Made by a program: the position numbers and the translations under genes. Below, one piece after another: positions 6,438-13,232 of a stretch of DNA of 20,047 nt (position 1 is its first letter; each line of letters begins with the position of its first letter). Source of the DNA: Patulibacter sp. (lineage in GTDB: Bacteria > Actinomycetota > Thermoleophilia > Solirubrobacterales > Solirubrobacteraceae); the NCBI GenBank assembly GCA_023268575.1, contig JALRCL010000050.1, forward strand, positions 1 to 20,047, written 5' to 3'. Below the pieces are notes generated by a model, which worked only from the letters and a program-made list of their open reading frames with translations, ran no database searches and had not been told where the DNA came from.

Positions 6438-7810
6438 CCGAGCGCGACGACCTCGGCCAGCCCGTCGCGCAGGTCCTGCTCGAGCGTCGCGAGGTCGGGG
6501 AACGCGCCGCCGTCGCAGGTCACGCCGATCGTGCACCGCCCGGCGTGGGAGCAGAGCACGGTGGTGATCGGCGACCCCGCCAGGGCGCCGAAGAAGACGA
6601 GCTCGTCGACGGCCGGCCCCCCGAAGCGGACCGGCTCCGGCGGACCGGGCACGTTGCTGACCGTGAGGTCGGCGCGGTCCTGCATCGCGGTGAAGAGCGT
6701 CCGGAGGACGGGGGTCGGCGCCCGGTTGACGAGCGGCAGGACGAGGCTGAAGACGTCCAGTGCCGGCTCGGCCCGGGCCCGACGGACCTGCGCCCGCAGC
6801 TCGGCGATCCGGCGCGCCGGGTCCGGCTCGCCGGCCGGGCCGGACACGAACGCCGCGGCGAACCGGTTGCCGCCGGCCTCGCCCTCCCGTCGCACCGACA
6901 CCGGCATCGCCACGGTGATGTCGTCGATCGCCGCCGAGCGCCGCTCGTGGTGGCGCCGCAGGCCGCCGAGGATCGCCGCGACGTAGGCGTCGTTGACGCT
7001 CGCGTCCGCCGCCCGGGCCGCGGCGCGCAGCTCGTCGAGCGGCACGTCGAGCACGAGGTGGCGCCAGCGCGCCCGGGTCGCCCCGCGCAGCAGCGCGGTC
7101 GAGCGGACCGGCGGCGGCGCGAGCACCCGGCCGAGCGACCGCGCGAACCGCGCGCCGCGCAGCGGCCCGGCCGCCACGGTCCCGGCGAGGTCCCCCGCCA
7201 GCGCGCGGGAGCGCTCCGGCAGGTTCCGAACCCCGCTCAGCGCGTGCTGCACCGCGACGCCGACCGCCCCGTCCCGGCGCGACGCCGAGACCGACGGCCG
7301 GCCCGCGGCGACGCCGTCGGGGCGGCGGTGGTGCAGGTCGTTCAGCAGCTGGACGAGCGCCTGGCCGTCCATGAGGCAGTGCTGGACGACGGCGAAGTAC
7401 GCGCTGCGCCCGCCCTCGAGCCCTTCGATGAACGTCGCGGTCCACGGCGGGCGCGAGCGGTCCAGCGGCGTGTTCTGCAGCGCCTGGGTGAGCTCGAGCA
7501 GCTGCCGCCGGTCGCCCGGCGCCGGCAACCGGACCCGTCGCAGGTGGTACTGCAGGTCGAATTGCTCGTCGACGACCCAGACCGGGGGACCGACGGGCAG
7601 CGCCGGCGCCACGACGCGCTGGCGGAACCGCGGGTAGCGCGCGAGCGCGGACTCGTGCAGGCGCACGACGTCCTCCCACGCCGGCGTGCCGGCGAGGACG
7701 TCGAGGACGCCGCCCTGGGTCGAGTTCACCGGGTGCTTGTCGCCCCGCCACATCGTCGCCTCGAGCTCGCTCATCCGCGCGTCGACGCCCCAGCCGTCCA
7801 GACCGGTCAT
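6428..7810 (-). CDS. WS/DGAT-type acyltransferase with QHxxxDG active site
   Basis: A 460-residue wax-ester synthase/diacylglycerol acyltransferase family protein. The family esterifies acyl-CoA to fatty alcohols or diacylglycerol at the cytoplasmic membrane or lipid-droplet surface. Visible landmarks are PLDRSRPPW (115-123), FIEGLEGG (127-134), the active-site block QHCLMDG (143-149) and SNVPGPPEP in the C-terminal half. The usual HHxxxDG has its first His replaced by Gln143. His144 and Asp148, counterparts of the second His and the Asp, remain. Activity is therefore plausible but not assured. The ATG at 7810 overlaps the hydrolase stop (ATGA, 7807-7810), so the two are translationally coupled. 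The substrate is unknown. Confidence 0.85.
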   Translation of the reverse strand: MTGLDGWGVDARMSELEATMWRGDKHPVNSTQGGVLDVLAGTPAWEDVVRLHESALARYPRFRQRVVAPALPVGPPVWVVDEQFDLQYHLRRVRLPAPGDRRQLLELTQALQNTPLDRSRPPWTATFIEGLEGGRSAYFAVVQHCLMDGQALVQLLNDLHHRRPDGVAAGRPSVSASRRDGAVGVAVQHALSGVRNLPERSRALAGDLAGTVAAGPLRGARFARSLGRVLAPPPVRSTALLRGATRARWRHLVLDVPLDELRAAARAADASVNDAYVAAILGGLRRHHERRSAAIDDITVAMPVSVRREGEAGGNRFAAAFVSGPAGEPDPARRIAELRAQVRRARAEPALDVFSLVLPLVNRAPTPVLRTLFTAMQDRADLTVSNVPGPPEPVRFGGPAVDELVFFGALAGSPITTVLCSHAGRCTIGVTCDGGAFPDLATLEQDLRDGLAEVVALGAA

Positions 7811-8679
7811 CGCGGCAGCTCCGCCGTGAACCGCAGGAGCGCGCGCGTGAACGCCGCCGGGGCCTCCACCATCGGGCTGTGCCCGGCGTCGGGCAGGACG
7901 TCGAGACCCGCGCCCGGCATGCGTTCCTGCAGCTCGCGCGCCGCGCGCAGCGGCAGCAGGGGGTCGCGGGCGCCCCAGATGAGGTGGATCGGGCACCCGA
8001 GCTCCTCCGGCCGCGCCTGCTGCACGGCCCGGCCGGCCGCCGCGACGCCGTCGAGGAACCCGGGGGCGGCCATCAGCGGGACGACGATCTGCGCGAGGTC
8101 GGTGCGCATCGCGCCCGGGTCCCGGAGGGCGCCGCGCAGGAGCACGCGGCGCACCCGCGGTCGGCGGGCGATCGCTCGCAGCACCGCCGGGCGCGACAGG
8201 ACCCGGTGCGCGTGCCGGACGACGGTCATCACCCGCGCGAGCTGGCGCTCGGACAGCGGCACGCCGCCGGCGTTCACGAGCACGAGGGCCGCGACGCGCT
8301 CGGGCGCGGCGGCGGCCATCGCCAGGGCGACGAGCCCGCCCATCGAGTGGCCCGCGACCACCGCGGGCGCGACGCCCAGCTGCTGGAGCAGCCCGAGCAC
8401 GACGGTCGCGTGCTCGGCCATCTCGGCCGGGGGCGGCAGCGCGTCCGAGCGCCCGAAGCCCGGCAGGTCGACCGCCAGCACGCGGTGGTGGCGCCCGAGC
8501 TCGGGGACGACCTCCAGCCACCACTCCCAGCAGCAGGCCATGCCGTGGAGGAGCACGAGCGGCGGCCCGTCGCCGTGGTCGAGGTAGCGCACGCGGCGTC
8601 CCGCGACGACCGCGTCGCGGACCTCGCGCCGGAAGTCGATCGCCGCCCACCGCTGCGGCACCGCCGCCGTCCCAGCCAT
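7807..8679 (-). CDS. alpha/beta-fold hydrolase
   Basis: A 290-residue alpha/beta hydrolase, probably a cytoplasmic esterase, lipase or C-C/lactone hydrolase. The oxyanion HG motif is LLHGM (43-47) and the nucleophile elbow is GHSMGG with Ser112. The acid is Asp239 (WGARDPLLP) and the base is His267 (DAGHSPM), so the triad is complete. The ATG at 8679 is chosen over the upstream in-frame start (8775) because a TAGCAT -10 box lies 8 nt before it and the upstream extension would read through the operator. It is the first gene of a coupled pair with the WS/DGAT. The specific substrate cannot be inferred. Confidence 0.88.
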   Translation of the reverse strand: MAGTAAVPQRWAAIDFRREVRDAVVAGRRVRYLDHGDGPPLVLLHGMACCWEWWLEVVPELGRHHRVLAVDLPGFGRSDALPPPAEMAEHATVVLGLLQQLGVAPAVVAGHSMGGLVALAMAAAAPERVAALVLVNAGGVPLSERQLARVMTVVRHAHRVLSRPAVLRAIARRPRVRRVLLRGALRDPGAMRTDLAQIVVPLMAAPGFLDGVAAAGRAVQQARPEELGCPIHLIWGARDPLLPLRAARELQERMPGAGLDVLPDAGHSPMVEAPAAFTRALLRFTAELPR

Positions 8680-8687
8680 GGGACACG

Positions 8688-8704
8688 ATGCTAACGATCG
8701 TTCA
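8688..8704 (-). promoter_or_regulatory. operator overlapping a leaderless-type -10 box, hydrolase/acyltransferase operon
   Basis: CTAACGATCGTTCA (8691-8704) matches the common operator at 12 of 14 positions. On the minus strand it overlaps the -10 hexamer TAGCAT (8688-8693) by three bases. The ATG at 8679 follows 8 nt after that hexamer. A bound regulator would occlude the -10 directly. This is one of a divergent pair with the operator at 8783-8796. Confidence 0.65.
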
Positions 8705-8782
8705 CGTCGATCGCAACCGCGCCCGGAACGCGACTGGAGCGTCCGAGCGGACGGGTCGAAGCGCGGGCCGCGCACCGATCCG

Positions 8783-8796
8783 TGACCGAACGTTCA
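8783..8796. promoter_or_regulatory. operator upstream of flavoprotein/TetR operon
   Basis: TGACCGAACGTTCA matches the common 14-mer at 12 of 14 positions and is nearly self-complementary. It sits 19 bp before the -10 box TACGCT and so covers the -35 area. If the downstream TetR gene is co-transcribed with the flavoprotein, this would be the autoregulatory site. Confidence 0.6.
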
Positions 8797-8815
8797 CATT
8801 CGGGTGCCCTGGCGC

Positions 8816-8821
8816 TACGCT
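8816..8821 (+). promoter_or_regulatory. -10 box TACGCT, probable leaderless promoter
   Basis: TACGCT ends 7 nt before the GTG at 8829 and there is no Shine-Dalgarno. The spacing is identical to that at 1140-1145 and 4028-4033. Confidence 0.5.
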
Positions 8822-8828
8822 GGCAGCC

Positions 8829-10001
8829 GTGCAGCGGATCACGATCGTCGGAGCCGGGCTCGCCGGCCACCGGGCAGCCACGGGACTCCGGCGGGCGGGC
8901 TTCGCCGGGCAGCTCACCATCGTCGGCGACGAGGAGCACCGGCCCTACGACCGGCCCCCGCTCTCCAAGGCCGTGCTCGCCGGCGCGATGGAGCCCGAGC
9001 GGCTCTTCTTCGCCTGCGACGACCTCGGCGACGTCGACTGGCGCCTGGGCCGCGCGGCCCGCTCGCTGGACCTCGACCGGGGCACGGTGACGCTCGACGA
9101 CGACGCCGAGGTCGCCTACGACGGGCTCGTGATCGCCAGCGGCCGCCGCGCGGCGCGCCTGCCGATGACCGAGGGCCTGGCCGGCTGCCACGTCATCCGC
9201 TCGCTCGACGACAGCGGCGCGCTGCGGTCCGCGATCCGGCCCGACGCGGCGGTCGTGATCGTCGGCGCCGGCTTCATCGGCTGCGAGACGGCGGCGACGC
9301 TCCGCGGCCTCGGGGTCGAGCGCGTGACCGTCGTCGACGTCGCGCCCCACCCGATGCCGGTGATCGGTGCCGAGCTCGGCGCGATCGCCGCCGGGCTGCA
9401 CCGCGAGCGCGGGGTCGACCTGCGGCTCGGCGTCGGGCTGGCCGCCGTCGAGGGCGACGGCCGGGTCGAGGCGGTCCTCCTCGAGGACGGGACCCGGCTG
9501 GAGGCCGATCTGCTGCTCGTCGCGGTCGGCTCGCGCCCGAACAGCGAGTGGCTGGAGGGCAGCGGCCTCGTGCTGCACCGCGGCGCCGTGCTCTGCGACG
9601 AGCACTGCCTCGCGGTCGGCAGCGAGGTCGTCGCGGCCGCGGGCGACGTCGCGGCCTGGCCCCACCCCGCCGGCGGCGGCGAGCCCGCGATCGTCGAGCA
9701 CTGGTCCAACGCCCGCGAGATGGGGGACCTCGCCGCGCGCAACCTGCTCGCCGGACCGGACGACCGCGAGCCGCACGTCGCGCTGCCGTCGTTCTGGTCC
9801 GACCAGTTCGACGTGAAGATCAAGTCCGTCGGGTTCCTCGGGCTCGCCGACCGCTTCGAGCTCGTCCACGAGGACCCCGGCAAGCCGTCCTACGCCGCCG
9901 AGGCGTGGCGCGGCGAGGAGCTCGTCGGCGCGATCGCGTTCAACCGGCCGCGAACGGTGCTGGAGTACCAGCGCCGGCTCACGGCCGAGGTCCCCGCATG
10001 A
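8829..10001 (+). CDS. FAD-dependent NAD(P)H:ferredoxin reductase-type flavoprotein
   Basis: A 390-residue reductase of the rhodocoxin/putidaredoxin-reductase type, which passes electrons from NAD(P)H through FAD to a ferredoxin for P450s or Rieske oxygenases. FAD-binding GAGLAG is at 8-13, RPYDRPPLSK at 38-47, and the NAD-binding GAGFIG at 146-151. A second FAD contact AAGDVAAWPH and a C-terminal reductase domain (PSFWSDQFDVKIKSVGF) follow. The GTG at 8829 gives the canonical N-terminus QRITIVGAG and suits a leaderless promoter; the longer frame upstream lacks protein character. Its ATGA overlap with the next frame (9998-10001) suggests coupling to the TetR gene. No ferredoxin gene is present in the window. 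Confidence 0.9.
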   Translation: MQRITIVGAGLAGHRAATGLRRAGFAGQLTIVGDEEHRPYDRPPLSKAVLAGAMEPERLFFACDDLGDVDWRLGRAARSLDLDRGTVTLDDDAEVAYDGLVIASGRRAARLPMTEGLAGCHVIRSLDDSGALRSAIRPDAAVVIVGAGFIGCETAATLRGLGVERVTVVDVAPHPMPVIGAELGAIAAGLHRERGVDLRLGVGLAAVEGDGRVEAVLLEDGTRLEADLLLVAVGSRPNSEWLEGSGLVLHRGAVLCDEHCLAVGSEVVAAAGDVAAWPHPAGGGEPAIVEHWSNAREMGDLAARNLLAGPDDREPHVALPSFWSDQFDVKIKSVGFLGLADRFELVHEDPGKPSYAAEAWRGEELVGAIAFNRPRTVLEYQRRLTAEVPA

Positions 10002-10051
10002 GCTCGCGCGCGGCACCGCGACGGCCGTCCGAGAGCGTCCCGGCGTCGCAG

Positions 10052-10057
10052 TATCCT
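10052..10057 (+). promoter_or_regulatory. possible internal leaderless promoter for the TetR gene
   Basis: TATCCT fits a -10 consensus and lies 6 nt before the GTG at 10064. It falls in the segment between two possible TetR starts, where third-position G/C preference weakens. No operator copy is seen next to it. Confidence 0.35.
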
Positions 10058-10063
10058 GCGCCG

Positions 10064-10639
10064 GTGCCACGGGACCGCAAGATCCTCGACGCCGCGGCGC
10101 GCCTCTTCTACGAGCGGGGCTTCTCGGGCGTCAGCGTCGACCAGATCGGCGAGCGCGCCGGCGTCACCGGCCCCGCGATCTACCGCCACTTCAAGGGCAA
10201 GGAGGACATCCTCACCTCGCTCTTCGACGAGGCGCTCGACGGCCTGATGGAGGCGACCGCCCCGACCGGGACGACCGGCCGCGAGCGGCTCGAGGAGATC
10301 GTCGCCCAGCACGCGCGCTTCGTCGTGCGCGAGTCCGAGCTCACGAGCATCTGGGCGAACCAGAGCAACGCCCTCTCGCCGAGCACCCGCCGGCGCTTCA
10401 TGCGGCGCACGCGGATCTACTTCGACCGCTGGGCCGACGCGATCCGCGACTGCTACCCCGAGCGCGACGACGAGACCCTCGAGGCCTCCACGCACTGCGC
10501 GATCTCGCTCGTGAACGCCCTCATGACCTGGCCGCACGGCCTCCGGGAGGAGCAGGCGGACCGCGCGGTGGAGCTCGTCGTGGCGATGAGCCTCGCCGCG
10601 ATCGAGGCGCCCGCCGGGGACCACGCCCCCGCCTCCTGA
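10064..10639 (+). CDS. TetR/AcrR family transcriptional regulator
   Basis: A one-component repressor of 191 residues from GTG 10064. The N-terminal helix-turn-helix spans about 21-45 (VSVDQIGERAGV, then TGPAIYRHFKGKEDI) and is followed by a helical ligand-binding and dimerisation domain. An alternative ATG at 9998 overlaps the flavoprotein stop (ATGA) and would add 22 low-complexity residues. I prefer the GTG because the extension looks non-coding and contains a -10 box, but both may be used. It is the only transcription factor in the window and sits amid several operators with TetR-like palindromes. I infer that it binds them, probably released by an acyl-CoA or pathway intermediate. Binding is not shown by the sequence. 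Confidence 0.88.
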   Translation: MPRDRKILDAAARLFYERGFSGVSVDQIGERAGVTGPAIYRHFKGKEDILTSLFDEALDGLMEATAPTGTTGRERLEEIVAQHARFVVRESELTSIWANQSNALSPSTRRRFMRRTRIYFDRWADAIRDCYPERDDETLEASTHCAISLVNALMTWPHGLREEQADRAVELVVAMSLAAIEAPAGDHAPAS

Positions 10640-10651
10640 CGGCGCGTCGCA

Positions 10652-10668
10652 TCCGGGGCGGCCCCGGA
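10652..10668 (+). terminator. GC hairpin downstream of the TetR gene
   Basis: TCCGGGG and CCCCGGA form a perfect 7-bp stem with a 3-nt loop, 12 bp after the TetR stop. There is no T run. It may end the flavoprotein-TetR transcript before the separately controlled P450. Confidence 0.4.
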
Positions 10669-10808
10669 GCCGGCCCCGCCCGGTCCGACCCGGCACCCGG
10701 TCGGGGGTCCGTGGCCCCCAGCCCAGGTGTGAACGCCCTCTCGCCCTTCCCGGCGACCCCTCCCGGCGGGCAGGATCGTCCCGACGCGCGGGCCCCTGCC
10801 GTGCGTCG

Positions 10809-10822
10809 TGAACGTTCGTTCG
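10809..10822. promoter_or_regulatory. operator upstream of the P450 gene
   Basis: TGAACGTTCGTTCG matches the common 14-mer at 12 of 14 positions, with an intact left half. It ends 8 bp before the Shine-Dalgarno GGAGGG (10831-10836) of the P450. A further lone TGAACG lies at 10730-10735. The promoter -10 box is not clear. Confidence 0.55.
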
Positions 10823-10840
10823 CGGACCGAGGAGGGAACC

Positions 10841-12031
10841 ATGGGAGTCACCGAGAAGGACGGCGCCGGGCTGGCCGCCGAGTACGACCACTTCGCATCG
10901 GAGTTCGTCGACGACCCGTTCGCCCTCTGGGCGGCGATGCGGGAGCAGGAGCCCGTCGCCCGTTCCGAGAAGTACGGCGGCTACTACCTCGTCACGCGCT
11001 ACGCGGACATCGACGAGGCCGCGCGCGACACGGAGCGCTTCAGCTCGACGGACGGCGCCGGGATCCCGCCTCTGCCGATGGTCGGGATGATCCCGATCGA
11101 CGTCGACCCGCCCGACCAGCGCAAGTACCGCAAGGTCATGGACCCCGCGCTGACGATCGGCCCGGTCATGCAGCGCGAGGCGGAGATCCGCGCGCTCGTC
11201 CGCCGGGTCGTCGCGCCGCTGGCCGAGCGCGCGACCTGGGACGCGGCGCAGGACCTCGCCGTCCACATCCCGCCGAGCGCGACGCTGAGCTTCCTCGGGT
11301 TCCCCGAGGAGGACCACGAGCTGATGACGAAGGCGACCGACGACGTCACCCGCCTGCGCGGCCAGGACACGCCGCGGATCGCCGAGGCCGGCATGGAGAT
11401 GGTCGGCACCTGCGTGAAGCTCGTCCAGGCGCGCCGGGCCGCCCCGCCGAAGGACGACCTGCTGCAGCTCCTCCTCGACGGCGAGATCGACGGCCGCCCG
11501 CTGAAGGACGAGGAGATCGTCCAGTACCTCTCGGTCCTGCTCTTCGGGGCCGTCGACACGACGACGTCGGCGATCGCCGGGTCGGTCTGGTACCTCGCCA
11601 CGCACCCCGAGGCCCAGGCCGAGCTGCGCGCCCTCGACGAGATCCCGAACACCGCGATCGACGAGCTGCTGCGCTGGGTCTCGCCGCTGCAGGGCCTCGG
11701 CCGGACGGTCACGAAGGACACCGAGCTCGGGGGCTGCCCGCTGCACCAGGGCGACCGCGTGCTGCTCATGTGGGCGTCGGGCAACCGCGACGACGACGTC
11801 TTCGAGTGCCCGGACGAGGTCCGCTTCGACCGCAAGCCCAACCGCCATCTCGCGTTCGGCATGGGCCCGCACCGCTGCGCCGGCGTGCACCTCGGCAAGC
11901 TCATGCTCCGCGCGACCCTCGAGGAGCTGCTGCGGACGGTCCCGCCGTTCGAGCTCGGCGAGGGCGAGCTCCTGTGGCTCGGCGGCGAGGCACGCGGCCT
12001 GCGCGGCGTGCCGATCCGGCGCGCCTCCTGA
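10841..12031 (+). CDS. cytochrome P450
   Basis: A 396-residue soluble bacterial class I P450, a heme-thiolate monooxygenase. The I-helix oxygen-activation motif is FGAVDTTTS with Asp239 and Thr240. The ExxR motif is Glu275-Arg278 (DELLRW) and the heme-binding loop is FGMGPHRCAGVHLG with Cys346 as the thiolate ligand. All key residues are intact. The ATG at 10841 follows GGAGGG with a short spacer; a longer frame from 10808 would translate the operator and is rejected. It would need electrons from a ferredoxin and reductase; the flavoprotein two genes upstream is a candidate reductase. Subfamily and substrate cannot be fixed, though the surrounding CoA-ligase and acyltransferases suggest a lipophilic substrate. 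Confidence 0.93.
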   Translation: MGVTEKDGAGLAAEYDHFASEFVDDPFALWAAMREQEPVARSEKYGGYYLVTRYADIDEAARDTERFSSTDGAGIPPLPMVGMIPIDVDPPDQRKYRKVMDPALTIGPVMQREAEIRALVRRVVAPLAERATWDAAQDLAVHIPPSATLSFLGFPEEDHELMTKATDDVTRLRGQDTPRIAEAGMEMVGTCVKLVQARRAAPPKDDLLQLLLDGEIDGRPLKDEEIVQYLSVLLFGAVDTTTSAIAGSVWYLATHPEAQAELRALDEIPNTAIDELLRWVSPLQGLGRTVTKDTELGGCPLHQGDRVLLMWASGNRDDDVFECPDEVRFDRKPNRHLAFGMGPHRCAGVHLGKLMLRATLEELLRTVPPFELGEGELLWLGGEARGLRGVPIRRAS

Positions 12032-12037
12032 TCCTGC

Positions 12038-12165
12038 GCCGGGGACGGCCCGTCCCCGGCCACCACGTCCGCCGTCCGGTCCTCGCACCGGACGGCGCGA
12101 TCCTCCGGGCCGGCCCCCGCGCCTCCTCCGCGGACCGGCGCGCCGCGCTCCCAGCGGCGCGCCGG
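12038..12165. terminator. array of perfect hairpins between convergent P450 and MBL genes
   Basis: Three perfect inverted repeats lie in a row. The first is GCCGGGGACG/CGTCCCCGGC (12038-12060, 10-bp stem, 3-nt loop). The second is GCCGTCCGGT/ACCGGACGGC (12071-12096, 10-bp stem, 6-nt loop). The third is CCGGCGCGCCGC/GCGGCGCGCCGG (12135-12165, 12-bp stem, 7-nt loop). A 10-bp palindrome GGGCCGGCCC (12107-12116) lies between the last two. They fill most of the 176-bp gap between two converging genes, so a bidirectional, U-tract-less terminator is the simplest reading. Confidence 0.6.
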
Positions 12166-12207
12166 AGGGCCGGAGGCCCGGAGCTCCGCGGCGCAGCGAC
12201 CGCCGGA

Positions 12208-13206
12208 TCAGCGCCGCGCGAAGCGGACGATCGCGCCTTCGCGGTCCTCGACCGCGCGCCCGTCCTCGACGAGCAGATCGAGGTGGCCGAGCACCTCGGA
12301 GAGCGTCGCGTACGGCTGGCGCAGCGCGACCGCGCCCCAGCGCGCGACGGCCAGGTCGTGCGCGGACGCGGGACCGTCCTCCAGCAGCCCGAGGAACGTG
12401 CGGGCCCGGTGCTCCTGCGCGGCGAGCCGCTCGTCGATCAGCGCGCGGAGCCCGGTCACCGGCGGGCCGTGGCCCGGCAGCACGACGTCGAGCTCGAGCG
12501 CGCGCGTGGCGCGCAGCGAGCGTCGGTACTGCAGGAGGGCGCGCGGGCGTCCGGTCCCGGAGGCCCGCAGCGGCGGCGCGACGAGCGCGTTGGAGGAGAT
12601 CCCGGCGAGCAGGTGGTCGCCGCCGATCGCCGTCCGCGCCGCGTGGTCGACGAGCAGGAGGTCGGACTCCGAGTGCCCCGGCCGCTCGGCGACGACGTGC
12701 GGCCGGCCGCCGAGCTCGAGCACGTCGCCGTCGCGCAGGGGCCGGTCGACGCGCACCGACGAGGCCCACTGGCGGGTCGTCGGACCGGCGTCGCGCAGCG
12801 CCTCGGCGACCGCGGTCGGAACGCCGTGGCGGACCATGCCGTCGCAGACGAGGCCGTCGGCGCGCCGCGACCACGCCTCCCAGTCGGCGAGCGGCGCGAC
12901 GGTGCTCGCCGCCGCCGCGACGGTCGCGCCCGAGCGCCGGACGACCTCGGCAGCCAGCCCGAAGTGGTCGGGGTGGTGGTGCGTGAGGACGAGCAGGCCG
13001 ACGTCCTCGACCGCCCGACCGACCGCGGCGAGCGCCGCCTCGAGCGCGACGAGCGTCGTCACCCATGCGGGCCCGCAGTCGACGAGGACGAGCGGATCCC
13101 CGTCGACGAGGTACGCGTTGACGTCGCCGACGGGCAGCGGCGTGGGCAGCGGCAGGCAGGCGATCCCACCGGCCGCGGCCGCCGGGGTCGACCGGGACGC
13201 GACCAC
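12208..13206 (-). CDS. metallo-beta-lactamase-fold hydrolase
   Basis: A 332-residue MBL-fold protein with the dinuclear metal motif HxHxDH at His76, His78, Asp80 and His81 (THHHPDHFG). Further metal ligands are in ERPGHSESD, IGGDH and LPGHGPP. A roughly 70-residue C-terminal extension looks like a winged-helix domain (ARTFLGLLEDGPASAHDL), as in LACTB2-like MBL hydrolases. Chemistry is hydrolysis of a thioester, ester or phosphodiester, and the substrate is unknown. Its position 26 bp after the acyl-CoA synthetase suggests a shared transcript and possibly acyl-thioester hydrolysis, which is inference. GTG 13206 is chosen because GGGGAGGG precedes it closely and VNAYLVDG, the first beta strand, follows. 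Confidence 0.83.
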   Translation of the reverse strand: MVASRSTPAAAAGGIACLPLPTPLPVGDVNAYLVDGDPLVLVDCGPAWVTTLVALEAALAAVGRAVEDVGLLVLTHHHPDHFGLAAEVVRRSGATVAAAASTVAPLADWEAWSRRADGLVCDGMVRHGVPTAVAEALRDAGPTTRQWASSVRVDRPLRDGDVLELGGRPHVVAERPGHSESDLLLVDHAARTAIGGDHLLAGISSNALVAPPLRASGTGRPRALLQYRRSLRATRALELDVVLPGHGPPVTGLRALIDERLAAQEHRARTFLGLLEDGPASAHDLAVARWGAVALRQPYATLSEVLGHLDLLVEDGRAVEDREGAIVRFARR

Positions 13207-13232
13207 CGGCCCTCCCCTCGCGGCGGCCGGCC

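Noticed and set aside
8804..10639. 611-codon plus-strand frame that would fuse a new protein to TetR
   Set aside because: Only the last 191-213 residues are protein-like. The first part is an out-of-frame reading of the flavoprotein.
10730..10735. Lone TGAACG before the P450
   Set aside because: Too short to be an operator without a right half. The fuller site at 10809-10822 explains regulation better.
12135..12165. Attachment site or insertion-sequence end
   Set aside because: Perfect hairpins here have no transposase or integrase nearby and no target duplication. Their placement between convergent stops favours termination.
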